Shown piece by piece: positions 10,845-22,189 of a stretch of 64,000 nucleotides of DNA. How positions within the stretch are numbered: position 1 is the stretch's first letter; every line of letters starts with the position of its first letter. A model generated the notes under the pieces. That model had not been told where the DNA came from. It worked only from the letters and a program-made list of their open reading frames with translations, and did not search any database. The DNA is from Heterotrichella gracilis. Lineage: Eukaryota > Sar > Xanthophyceae > Tribonematales > Xanthonemataceae. Made by a program: the position numbers and the translations under genes. The stretch spans positions 1 through 64,000 of the forward strand of contig JAULBX010025718.1 of the NCBI GenBank assembly GCA_032358255.1, given 5' to 3'.

Positions 10845-13290
10845 TGGCGGGCGGTGGGGTAGGCCTGGATGGGGAAGCCGGGTGGGTCACGGTTTGGGGT
10901 TCAAGGTGAGCAGGTGGTGCGCCCTGGGTGGTGGGAGGTGGGTGGGTGGGGTGGATCAGGGTGGTGGGTGTACAACAGGTGTGAAGGGCTTTGGCACGAG
11001 TGTGGAGGGTGCGGAGCTGAGTAGGCTACCTCCACACATGCGTTGGGGGGTGCCGAGGGCGGACAATGCGAGCAAGGGGGCAGTTTTGCATGCACGTGGG
11101 TCTGGTCATCCATGGCACAGGTGCCAAAAAAACATACGCAACACGCAACGCTGGCAAAGCTGGATCCACCCCCCGATGGCATGATGGGCATGCCCGGGCC
11201 CTGGATGCATGCCGATGGCCATGCATTATCACCCACCCTAAGGTGGAGGGGGCGTAGGCTTTAGGGGTTAGGGAAGATGGCATGGCGAGTGCTGCAGACC
11301 CCACAGTGGCGTGGGATAGCGTGCAGATGCATCAAGGTTTGCGCATTCATGAGCGCCTAGCCCACAGCGAACGGGCAACACACATGCTGGCAGGCACCGT
11401 CCTGGATACAACTACTTACCCACAGGAGTGATGTAATAGGTAGGGCTTGGAGTAGGCACTGCCCAGTCCTTCAAGTAGGACCCCAGAGCCCGGTGCAAGC
11501 TGACCCAGTTGCTGGTGCCAGCGCACCCAGTTGGCTCTGCCTGTGTTGGCACCAAATCTACGCTGCCACCTGGTTACGCGTTGGCCTTGAAGGCAGTCTC
11601 ATTTCAACGTTGGTCACCCCTCGTGCACAAGGCGTGTACTCAAGGCGCTGACACCGGACAACCACCCACGGTGCCACGCAGTGCAGACAAGTTGTTGTTG
11701 TTGCAGACAAGTACTAGGCTCTAAAAGCTGTAATCGAGTGTTTCAGTGTACGCCGTGTGGGTAGCTCCTCAAAAGTGGGCGAAACAACAGCGTGTAAGCC
11801 CCATCCAGTTGCAATATTGTATATAAACGGTTGGCACACTAGCGAATAATATAATGACTAGCGACCCCACCACGCTCTCCTACTGGCCCTTTCCGAAAGT
11901 CATACTTTAAAGCCGGGTCATCTCCCTAAATATGTTTTGCGTGGTCAGCCTACGCCTGTTGCTATTGTGATAGTCCTTGGCTTCTGCACGTCTGAACTTG
12001 ACACCATTCTTGCTTGGGGTCCTAACGCAACCAGGTCGACGGTGACTGGGACAGTGATTGGGACAGCCTTTTCCCGTCTCCGTGCTACCTCAAATTTTAC
12101 TCAGCAAGAGGGCCGATGCGAGCTTCGCCTTGGTGGCAGGTGAGGAAGAATATTGCAGTGGACATCAATTGCCCGCACGCACATGCTTCTGGTCCTAAAG
12201 GAACAGTTTTGGGTCGTGCCTGTTCGTACTATACTGTAGCATCGTAGCCTTATTGCAATTAAGTGGCTGGTGAGTGCCCTCTGGGCGTCTTTGGGGTGGC
12301 GATGTCGCGCTGTTATGCATGCATATGCTACATGCATGCATATACCATGTATGCATATAGGCGCAGAACACCCCACCCACGTCGCACGTACGCTTGCATT
12401 TAATGGGTATCTGGTAACTTCACCCATTTTGCCACCGCACAATCCTTGGTAGCATGGCCCCCAACGGGCATGGTAACAAAACGTCGGTCTCTCACATCCT
12501 TGGCTGCACTGGCGGTGGGTTGTCAGATGCTACGCCACTCAGTAGTTACTATGATATGGTAAACCTTTGGTCCTTGGAGGTTTCAGAGCTCCAAGGAGTG
12601 TGAGGGTTGAGGCACAGGATTTGGTGTTGAAAACCTAACCCTTATTTTCCTTGCACCAATAACACCCTGGGCAAATACCATGTGCTGGCCGTTCACGCCG
12701 TGTACATTATACAATGCTCCAGTCATGGAGGAGGACTTCAAAGGGGAGGCAGGGGAGGTAAAGGACCAGCAGCCGCACCCATCCAAGGGGGCCCGCATCA
12801 CCACCCGCTACACACATGACCAAATATCCATGGGCGAGGGTGCTGGGCGTGTGGGCGCTGCAAATAGGCACACATCTCCAGGGTTTAGGGTGTTAGGCAC
12901 TCAGGCGTTGCATTAAGGTGCTGCTGCCGGGGCTATGCCCGCCATGGTCGCCTGCCTGGATGTGATGGGTGCGTGTGTGCAATGTAAGCTACCTTCGGTA
13001 GCCACAGTTGCATGGCACAGTGTGGCTGAAAGCGTGTGTGGGGGCTGTACCTGCGGGCGGCACATGAACAACCCACTGCCAGCGAGGCGGCGATGGTGCA
13101 GCAGTTTGTCAAATAACTTTGTGTTACAAGTATAAAGCAAGGGCAATATCCTTTCAAACCTAACGCCTGACAGGACTTCCGTGCTATCAAAGGTGCATCT
13201 GCAACAGTTGTTGTCCCCTTGTTTGCTGGGTGTGCCACCCAGGCTGGCCTTAGTACTTTCTTCCTGCCAAAGATACACACACAGCTCACT
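10845..13290. other. about 2.4 kb without a supported gene
   Basis: Upstream region of GT90 and beyond. There are G-rich strings, telomere-like heptamers (about 10652-10695 inside GT90 intron 1, and 12884-12892) and ATGCATGC runs at 12311-12355. A frame at about 12600-12800 (minus strand) has coding-like composition, but I found no splice partners or similarity. Confidence 0.5.
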
Positions 13291-13415
13291 CTACACCCGC
13301 TCTCCTCGACCGTACTCTAGCGACACCGGCTCATTGCCCTATTTGCCCTAGGGCCTATGGCAAATAGGGCAATGAGCCGGTGTCGTTAGAGTACGGTCGA
13401 GTATATCAGGTGTAG
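13291..13415. repeat. Long near-perfect inverted repeat (hairpin)
   Basis: Arms 13306-13347 and 13359-13400 (42 bp each) are complementary except for one position, separated by an 11-bp loop. The stem continues outward imperfectly for about 15 bp to 13291 and 13415. Core sequence: ACCGGCTCATTGCCCTATTT in the left arm and its complement in the right. It lies between genes. It may be a foldback element, a small-RNA precursor or a recent inverted duplication; the sequence alone does not decide. Confidence 0.85.
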
Positions 13416-13690
13416 GCTAGGGTAGACACATGGGGACGTAAGTCCACAGCTAAACCTTGAGCATAGAAAATAGTAACAATAGGAAGCAAGGTGGGGAATG
13501 ACTGACAGCAGCCATGTGGACAGCCCATAGTGCCACAAGGACAAGTATAGCCTGAAGCAGTATCGTACAATGGTGTGTTGCAAAGATTGCTCACTTGACA
13601 CTGAAGAGTAGGCCCCTACGCTTGGGCAAGCCAGTTGAAATGCCAGCGTTGTTGTCTGGACTGATGCAAGCTTTGGTACTGCTCATGAAC

Positions 13691-14266
13691 CTACTGCCCA
13701 CCAAAGAATCTGAAGAAGCCCTTTTTGAAGTCCTGCAACGAAACTTACAAAGGGGTCACAACAACGCCAATAAACTAGCGGTGAATAGCACAAGAGCAAG
13801 CCTGTCTGTACTGTGATACTATACACGAGTCCATTTGGGGTATACCTTGGACAGTGGCTGATCCAGCTTGGTATCCATCTTGGAGAGCATGTTATCCACC
13901 TGGGAGAGCAGCCTCTGGTTGCTGGTGTGGATCTCAGAAGAGACCTCAGAAGTTCGTCGAGTAAGCTCTTCTACAGAGGACCTCAAAGCCTTCACATTGT
14001 CCTGCGTTGTGTCCTGCACAAGTCACAATAGAACGTCTGTGTAATACTCCAAAACAACCTCTGAGGTCACAGGTGGAAGCGTGAACAGGGTACAGCGTGG
14101 AACATACCAGCCCTTTCTCAAGGTGGTTTATTTTCTCAATATGCCTGCCTGAATAGTATGCTGCTGCAAACGCTAGTGGAGCTCCGCCAACCACTGCCAC
14201 AGCTGCAATCACCATTTGCGTGGAAAAGGACTTGGCTGCACTGGCAGCACTGGCAGCCACCTTCAT
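13691..14266 (-). CDS. Small single-pass membrane protein with coiled coil
   Basis: Three exons, 14266-14108, 14013-13846 and 13732-13691, all phase 0, give 122 residues. Start ATG at 14266, stop TAG at 13693-13691. Residues about 17-37 (QMVIAAVAVVGGAPLAFAAA) form one hydrophobic segment. Next come a charged linker (GRHIEKINHLEKGL) and a heptad-like stretch (NVKALRSSVEELTRRTSEV), and the protein ends in DFKKGFFRFFGGQ. The N-terminus MKVAASAASAAKSFST could be a short organelle-targeting sequence. Family not recognised; splice sites and phase agreement support a real gene. Confidence 0.7.
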
Positions 14267-14541
14267 TACTGACCTTTTTCGCGTCAGTTTCCCATATACC
14301 CTCAGCAGTTTGCCGTCAAGAGGGCACTATTCCACGTCGTACGAAAAATGAATGTTGCATGCATTGGCAGGTGCAACTTTCGCTCCCTGTTCGTTCCCGC
14401 CTGTTGTTGACATCACAGATAGGATATATGCAGGGCTACGCAAGCAAACCCTGTTGCGACATTAGGCATTTTAGACTAGTCAGTCACTCTTCTGCGTATC
14501 CCCTGCTACCCCTCTTGCTGCTGCCACCACGCTGTTTCGTC

Positions 14542-14793
14542 TCACGCATGCATGCATCTGCCAGTCCGCGGGCATCTGCTCAGTGGCGGGTAACGGAAGT
14601 CCGCAAAGGCCTCGCTTGGGCCTGCGAGGGCCTGGCGCCAGCGCTTGCACACCAGCTGCAGCTGTGCTAGGCGCTGAACATACTCCTCTGTCCCCAGGAT
14701 GCGCTGCAGCAGGTGGTCAGGGAGGGTGTGTATGGGGGGAGGGTACCCCTCACACTGCTGTTCTGGCACCGCTGGGCTGCTGCTGCTGGCCAT
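14542..14793 (-). pseudogene. Truncated F-box gene copy (N-terminal fragment)
   Basis: The first about 60 codons match the start of the F-box/LRR gene at 20336 downward: MASSSSPAV, then IHTLPDHLLQRI, LAQLQLVCKRWRQAL and GPSEA are shared. Similarity stops just after GPSEA, and a stop follows 19 codons later in unrelated sequence. The leucine-rich repeats are absent. Similarity also extends a few codons upstream of the start Met. This looks like a partial dispersed duplicate 5.5 kb from its source rather than a working gene. Confidence 0.75.
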
Positions 14794-16203
14794 GGCTACC
14801 GAGGACTGTCTCCAACTAGTCTGGCTGGGGACACCTGCAAGGGGCAGTTTGATATCAAGACGTTAACGAAGTCCCTTTCACCAGCGTGTCGGAAGCTCAG
14901 CTACTGAGTGCTGTCAAAGCTCAGCTGGTTGGTGGCACCTGCAGGGCAGTTGGATATTAACAACAACCCTTTTACCTGCGTGTTGGATGCAAAGTGGCTG
15001 TGGTGCGCCAAGGCAGGCGAAGTAACTCTCGTGCACAGCTGTAAACATGCATGTCATATGGACAATCTGAACTCAATCCACGGCAATTGAGGAGATTTCC
15101 CAGCTTGTGCTTGCGCCGTGGCATGCTTTTGACAAATAAAAAGTGGACCACCGAACAACCTTGCCTACTTCCACTGTCATCATGTTTGTCAAGCTTGGAG
15201 CAGGCGCTGTTGGCGTTTGAGGTGTGCCAATTGCCATAGCTATCAGAAAAAATGGAGGCAAGAGGCGCATCCTCCCAACAGGCCCATACCTATGCTCTCT
15301 TGCCAACATCACTGCCCACTGGGCACATGCATGCATGCATAAGTCCACCTTGTCCAAGTGCATGCATCTGCACAGGACTGCATATGCCCACCTTTTAATG
15401 AAGTCCGTCAGTACCATGATGTTGTTCCTTTGCGTCCTACAGCATGCCTCGCTAACGTTGTTATGTGCACAAAGCATCCACGGGGTTGACGCAACTTGCA
15501 AAGTGGTGGCCCCCCCCACCACCCTACTCAGCTGCCTGTTACAGACCGAGCATATACCTTGCTCGATCTGGCCCAAAACGCCTTTTACGGTTGTTTCAAA
15601 CCAGCCCACATGGGCATCAGAACCGCCAGCTCTTATAACTCCAACTGTACAGCGTGTGGGCTGACAGCGAAGGCCTCTTCGCTGCTTCGGCTCGCTCGCT
15701 GCTTGGGCTTTCCTCAGGCATGTGAGGGTTTTGGGTGAAACATCCCACACATATGGCTCCTCGTGGGTTGCCAATAGGTATAAGAGCTGGCGGATCGCTG
15801 CGTTCCCGCCTGGTTTTTGCAGCGATAGGCACTGTGCTGGCTCTGTTGTGCGGAGCAAACGACTCCACAGCAATCAGAGGGGATCGAGTTGGGGTGCAAG
15901 GGGTTCACGAGACTCTGGACAGTTGTAGTATTCTGTCAGCGTCTAGACTACCTCTGGCGCAGCGTAAGTTCCTGGCTCATGTTGTGACACTGAAATATGC
16001 ATGCATGCATATCGAGGCATGCAGCAATGCACTTGGTCTTCTGTCAGCCTGCTTGTTTCCGTTTACATATGGGCTGACACAACTGAAGCTGTGACAAGGC
16101 ATGTTTCCAGTTCCACCTTTGTCCAAACTATCCAAACGAGGTTTGAGGTCAACAAAGCACAAAGCACAGCGCAAGCACAGAGCACAATGTTTGTACTGCA
16201 GGG
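14794..16203. other. no supported gene
   Basis: About 1.4 kb with several medium open frames on both strands, none with recognisable similarity or matching splice partners. ATGCATGC runs at 15325-15340 and 15993-16010. The 5' end of the downstream glycosyltransferase may start inside the last 200 bp. Confidence 0.5.
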
Positions 16204-17872
16204 TTGGACCCTTGCCATGGCGCTAGCGGGGGGCAGCGAGTTACGTGCTTGTGCGCCAACCACGGCATGGGGTCATTCCAGCAGGATCTGCACAAGAAGG
16301 GCTACGCAGGGGCGTGGTGCCATGGTGGGGGCTATGGGGAGTACGTGGACTGTGGCAAACACAAGTTCGACCCAAAGACGGGCACATGCACAAGTAAACA
16401 CGTTAAAGGTGAGTGTTCCCTGCAGCCTTGTACACCACCTGTTGACCTCCGCCAACACACCAGTGGCCCTGCCTGCGCGCTTTCAGTGGCCTGCGCTGTA
16501 CTTGCCGCATGCCATACACCCAGCACCACTGCCATCCACCCGTGGGAAAACCCAAGGGTGCCACAAGTTCACTCCTGCACTCTTGCAGCATGCACCCTAC
16601 CTGTTCCAGAGGCTTCCAATTGGTGTCAACTTATGCAGACCTGTGTGATGCCATGGACTTGGTCCACAGCCTGGTGAGCCAATGCCAGGGGTGCCAGCCG
16701 CGCAACACCCACTTTGGGCGAAACTCGGACCCCATCCCCTACCACCAGTACATCACGGGGTTCACAAAGTGGCAGGACCCCGAGACAGCGCTGGTGGCTG
16801 CTAAGGCTTTCCTGGTCAGCCAAGACCTGAGTGCTGCCCGGCTGTGGGTATGGACAACGCCCAAGGAGGTGCGCAACCCCTTGATGGCTGGCACGCATGG
16901 TCAAGGAAGGAGTACTCTGCGAGGATTTGTGGCTGGCTCAAAACTGCTACGGAAGTTCCTCTCCATTGTTTCAAACTCTAATTTGTTGCACTAGTTGCCT
17001 TGAAGCCTATTGCATGCATCCTGCGGCACGATGGTGATGGATGCCGATGATTCTTACCTGAGCAGCACTGGTCCCTGGGTTTGCGTCACCCTCATACAGT
17101 TTTTTGTTTTTGTTGCAACCAGGTGGAGGCGCTGGCCAGCCTGCCCCTTTTCCGACGCTTCCCAGACCTGCTATCAGCTCGCGCCTTCAACTACACCGAG
17201 CAGAGCCAGGGCACGCCCCTCGAAAGCGACGCGTTCCTGGGTCAGGAGCGGGCGTGGGAGCAGATGCCGATCGGGACCTTCTCCGACGTCGTCCGCGCGC
17301 TGCTGCTGCACAACTACGGCGGGGTGTGGATAGACACCGACTCGCTCCTGCTGCGCGACATGGTGCCGCTGCTGCACACGGGGTTTCAGTTCGTTCCCAG
17401 CTGGCCAAATGGCGGGCTCAACACGCACGTCCTCAGCATGCACAAGGGCTCCCCCCTTGCCAAGCGCGTGCTGGCCTCCATGCTCCTCTTTCCCTACAAT
17501 CGCTGGGACTCGTGGCCAGCCAACAGCACAGCCTACCCTGCCATGCAGCACTGGGCGTACAACGACCCATTGTACGCGTATGTGTACAAGCACAACGGTC
17601 CCGGGGATGGCGCGGACACCCTGGTCAGGCTCCCCATGACCTGGTTTGACCCCACGTGGACGGACTGCGCGGGCGTGAGCATCGACGGCGCGTTTCGCAA
17701 CAACTCTGCCCAGGCGGTGGACTCCCGCCATTTCTACAGCCACTACGTGTACCACGCGCGCTACCCCACCCACCAGGCCAACAAGAAGCGGCACCCCAAG
17801 CGCAACAGCGTGCTGGAGCTGGTGCTCAGCAGGGTGGAGGCGCAGCTGGTGGGGGTGGGGCAAGGGCGGTGA
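16204..17872 (+). CDS. DXD-motif glycosyltransferase (GT32 / alpha-1,4-glycosyltransferase-like)
   Basis: Exon 1 ends at about 16410 (AAAG|GTGAGT) after a Cys/Gly-rich stretch (WCHGGGYGEYVDCG). Exon 2 is 16639-16868 and exon 3 is 17123-17872; phases 1 and 0 match. Exon 2 carries AKAFLVSQDLSAARLWVW and exon 3 carries LLARAFNY-like sequence, SDVVRALLLHNYGGVWIDTD and PAMQHWAYNDPLYAYVY, then WFDPTW. The DTD of GGVWIDTD is the metal/nucleotide-sugar-binding DXD motif of this fold. Family role: transfer of a sugar to a glycan or lipid in the secretory pathway; donor and acceptor unknown. The start codon is not fixed; an upstream exon with a signal anchor is expected. Confidence 0.8.
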
Positions 17873-18984
17873 GGGGGGTGGCAGTCCGGTGCCTGTCATG
17901 TCCTGACCTGTGCCCCCACTTACTATTCGCACGTCATATTTATGATATTGATCAGGGGGCGCTATGCGTAGCTGCTATGCCGCCCCTTTTTTTGTACGCC
18001 TTTTGCCTCCTTGTTAATGTCTTTTCACTTCTTTGAGTTTTTTCATATTATTACATTGATGAGTGTCCAAGCCCCTGATGCAGAGGGTTTAGGGTTCTCT
18101 GTGTGATTTAGAACCAAGTTGCTGTTGCATCAGCTGGTTGCATGGTAGTATTTATTGAGCACCACGAGCTTGCAACGCAGAGAGACTGAGCTTGGAAACT
18201 GATGCTGCTCAAACGCTGCTGAGACAGGAATGATGCTGCTGGGACCTGAGGTGCCTGAAAATATCACGCATGATGTGTACAAGGGCCTGGCTGATGGTGA
18301 GGACATTTGGTACCCTGCCGTGGAATGATGATTTGCTTGATTCAGCGGGACCTGCTGGGTGGTGCGGGCTATGCAGCTGCAAGGTGTTGAAGGTGGGGCC
18401 CCATTTGAAATGATGCGGCATTGATAGAGTATAATATTATTCCAGATTGCCTGCCAGTGGCTGAACATGAAGGGAATGGATCACTGATCTGCCAGGGTAA
18501 CAGGTGATGAGTTGCAAGGAGCATTGCTACTCGCGGCGTAGGCACTGCCGCAGGCATGGTTGTATCATATGGGGCTACGCACAGCCGTTCAGAAGTGGCT
18601 GAACAATGCCGCAAGCAAAATATATTAAATATCCACTGTAACTCATGGAGTAAATCGGGAATTGTTGAAAACATTTTTCCGAATGATAATTGACAATTTT
18701 ACAGTCTGAACCTGTAGCAGCTCCCACGCACTGATTGCAATTCAATTTTTATTTTGATCTGTCTTTCTTTCCTCTGCACTGCCCTCTCGCTCAGATAGAA
18801 ATCAAAGTAGATTGGTAGCACTACCTTGTTCTAGTGTGTCTCTGAGTGGGCAACTCAAGGAGCGTCACCTCCAAACCCCAACCCACGTGGGGTACCCGCC
18901 ACGCAAGGGATATACTATTGCTGGATAGAATCGTGGCAGAGAAAAACATTGTCAACAGCTCATATGCATGGAGCGCATGATATG
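17873..18984. other. no supported gene
   Basis: Convergent 3' regions of the glycosyltransferase (+) and the F-box gene (-). AT-rich relative to the flanks; nothing recognisable apart from an AGGGTTTAGGGTTC motif at about 18085. Confidence 0.6.
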
Positions 18985-20365
18985 CTAGGACCCCCACGCC
19001 GCCGCAGCGTGCAGCAGCGCACTACAGCTATCCTGCTCCTCCCTTGCCCCACGCACCCAGTCTGCATCTGGGGCAGTGCCTGGGGGGAGGCGCTGCGCTG
19101 CATGCACCACAATGCCGCCAGTTGCATCCACAGCCAAGCTGTACCGCCCGTAGCGCCCCTTGATCCTGACCCTCTCGCCGTGAGTGGCTTCGCGCCACCT
19201 ATTCCCGAGCACGATGCGCAGGTTGGGGTTGGTTGGCACCTCCAGCTGCACGCCGCGGTTGTCAAGTGCCGCCAGTGATGTGAGGCTGGGCATGGCAGGC
19301 AGCACCAGCGGCTCCAGAAGATTGCAGACCGACAACTCCCGGAGGTTGGTGAGGCAGGCCAAGGCAGGGGCCAAGCGCTGTGTGCGTATGCTTTCATCAT
19401 CATACCCCATGAGTGAGAGATATGTCAGATTGACAAGGCCTGGGAGGAGCACCATGGCATCCATCGCCTCCTCAACATCGCAATAGATATCAAGGCTTTG
19501 TAGTGCTATGGGGAAGCTGCCAGGAGGTACATCGTCCATGATGCAGCCAAGTCTTCAGCTGGGTGAGCTGCCGCAGGGAGGTGCCCACTGTCGGGCCCCA
19601 TTCCCAATCGTTATCGTGGTCCACTATGCCCAGGGTGGTGAGTGCGGGCTGGTGCGCCAGCATTGGGACGTAGTCTACCCCGTTCCACATCAGCGCTGCC
19701 TTCCGCAGCTTGGGAAGGCATGGCAGCTCTGGCCACCAGTGCTGGCTGTCAAGGGAAGGACTATCAAGGGAAGGGCTCCTGACATCAAAGTCGAGCTCCT
19801 CCAGGTTGACCAGCGCTGACATGGCAGGCATGGAGGTCGCCACTTGCTCCGGGTTGCATTCCAGGCGCAGGTCCAAGGAAGTCAGTGAGGTGAGGCGGAA
19901 GGTGGCCTCAAGCAGCTGCCCCGCCAAGTGCCCATTGTATTCAAGGTCGTGCTCATCGTCTTCAACGTTCAGTCTATTGATAGATGTGAGGCAAGCTGGG
20001 TTGAGGCTGTTGAGCACGCGCAGTATGTGCTGCAGGTCAAGTTCTAGACCGTCAAGACCCTCGATGGCCCTGGTGGCTGCCAGCCTGGGGCACAGCCAGT
20101 CCAGAATCGTCTCGCTGATGGGCACCGGACAACATACTTTTGCCCAGGCCTCACTGGGGCCTGTGAGGGCTTGGCGCCAGCGCCTGCACACCAGCTGCAG
20201 CTGTGCTAGGTCCTTGGGATTAGAGTACTTGGATCCGGACATACCAGAGATGCGCTGCACCAAGTGGTCGGGGAGGGTGTGTATGGGGCACCTTTCACGC
20301 CGCTGGTCTTGCACCGCTGGGCTGCTGCTGCTGGCCATGGCTACTGAGGACTGGTCCATGCTCAT
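18985..20365 (-). CDS. F-box / leucine-rich-repeat protein, frame interrupted
   Basis: Reading from 20365, the N-terminus MSMDQSSVAMASSSSPAV leads to an F-box-like segment (IHTLPDHLVQRI, then LAQLQLVCRRWRQALTGP), as in substrate-recognition subunits of SCF ubiquitin ligases. Leucine-rich repeats follow (LTSLTSLDLRLE, LVNLEELDFDV, LPKLRKAALMWNGV). The frame ends at about 19490, but LRR coding continues in the next frame from about 19540 (LVNLTYLSLMGY, LTNLRELSVCNL, LTSLAALDN) to a stop at 18985. No plausible intron bridges the junction: a GT...AG pair of only 27 nt would not change frame. So either a one-base frameshift has occurred, or the gene is split. Residue count would be about 450 if joined. 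Confidence 0.7.
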
Positions 20366-22189
20366 CTGATTACACCTGCATGGGCAGTGGTAGGGTCAAG
20401 GGGTGCGTGTAAGACACCCCCAGCTACAGGTGCAGTCACAGGAGATATGCATCCTCCAACAGTGTCCACCGTCCTGCACACATGTCCTTCCACCGTGCCA
20501 CTGATAAACAACGTCCTGTCACCACCCACCAAAGTGGCAGTGGTGCGCACACTGGCTGTGGTCCAGTCCTGTCCTGGTTTCTACCTTTCTCGCAGTACAG
20601 GCACCCAGCTTGCACAGTTTTCAAGGCGAAATCTGACCACCCGTCCACTAGTATCCTGAGCTGCTTGAAGTGATGCAACCTTTGTTGAAAATTGGCCTTG
20701 CTGCCGCTATATGCTGTTTTTCCAAATGGGTATCATTGCTATATGTTCGAGTTTAACAAGGGGCTTATATCAACTAGTGAGCAGACCTACGAGCCCAACC
20801 AAAGCAAAGACGCTGTGTACACATGCATGCATGCATAACTGAGGACGCTATAGTGCATGCAAATGCATGCACGAGCACAAACGACACTGTTGACTGCCCA
20901 CCACCTTCCAAACGTATCATAGTGCCACTTGCTTCTTTATAACCCAGATCGCAAGCATCGTCGTGACACCGCCATGGCCTAACGCACCTGCAACAGTACT
21001 CCTGGTGCCCACCACTCCTCTGCTCCAACTTGAATCTTTTGCTTTGCTATACAGTACAATCGTCCGTGTGGCTGTGGGATAGTCGTGGATCAACTGCAGG
21101 TTTATCTGCACAGTGCCAAGCTCAGGTACTTAACTTAATGAGCGCACAACGTTTTGAACTCTATAGTATATGATGGGACCAGAAGTCTTTCAAACAACAC
21201 CCTTTCTGCACAGGCTAAGAAAGACTCCCACTGTTGACATCAGCAAGTATTTCTATAAAGGAGTGTTCGCTCGTGGGCCAGCCACTCTCTTTGCCAGCCC
21301 ACTGGACAACTTGCTGACAAGGCTAGGTACCCCCAACTTGGGGGCCCCAAGACACTTGCCCAAGAGTCGAGTACCAGGTCTTAAAAAGGCAGGAGAACTC
21401 ACGGCCTGCCTATTCCTGGAGCGGATCAAGAAATAGGAACGTGCTGGAAGGGCTTCTGAGCACGAAAGGTACAAGTTTTATCTGCAGTGCCGACACCCTG
21501 AGTGCACAATTATGGGCTATCGCGCTGCATGCTGCCCTATACACCGGCTGAAGCCTAATAGCAGAGCTCGTGGAATGGTACAGACAGCCCAGTTGCCATG
21601 GGAGTTTATGTCAACTGCAAGTTTTGTGTGCTGTGCAGCTTCACGACCCGTCTGGCTGGACCCTCCAAGGACCTGCGTGTAGAGGAGCAACGTTGGGCAC
21701 CATGGTGAGCTTATCTTTGGTGAAAATTGAGTTTGCTAGCCATATCCAACTATTGAAACCACAAGTGCAGAGATGGTGTAGGCATCGCCAAAGACAGCGC
21801 CAGTAGGGCAGGCTGCTAACCTGTATTGCTGTACCACTATGGTTCAGTGCGACGGCAAGCAACCATATAAAGCACATTGATTCCTCCACTGTGTGTGCTG
21901 AAAAATTTGCCGGTGCATTTTGTGTGATGCACTCAGCCATCTCCACTACCTAGCTACCTACCAACACGACTCACCCCAGGTATGCTTGGTGTTGGCATAC
22001 CCGTCTCAGTGCTGAATGCCCTGTGGATTGTCAAGTAACACTTACGCTCTACTGTTACTTTACTGTGGTGCAGTCCATGTGGAACACGTTGGTTCTGTTA
22101 GTCTTCCACTATGGTGAACTAACACCGTTGGTCCAAGCAAACCCTAAACCCTAAACCCAAACCCAAACTCCCTAACGCACACGCAGGCA
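20366..22189. other. no supported gene; divergent promoter region
   Basis: Lies between the starts of the F-box gene (-) and the U-box gene (+). ATGCATGCATGC runs at 20822-20837. A frame at 21170-21436 (+) has mixed composition without similarity. A telomere-like run (AAACCCTAAACCCTAAACCC) at 22140-22159 lies 30 bp upstream of the U-box start. Confidence 0.5.

Noticed and set aside
12583-12804. Possible isolated exon on the minus strand
   Set aside because: Composition is coding-like, but no start, partner exon or similarity supports it.
13291-13415. Rho-independent terminator
   Set aside because: The window is eukaryotic, there is no T-run after the stem, and the arms are far too long.
17174-17932. 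252-codon minus-strand open frame
   Set aside because: Antisense to the DXD glycosyltransferase exon; its Val/His/Arg-rich product has no similarity.
21170-21436. Plus-strand frame resembling a retroelement fragment
   Set aside because: No reverse transcriptase, integrase or gag motif can be seen.
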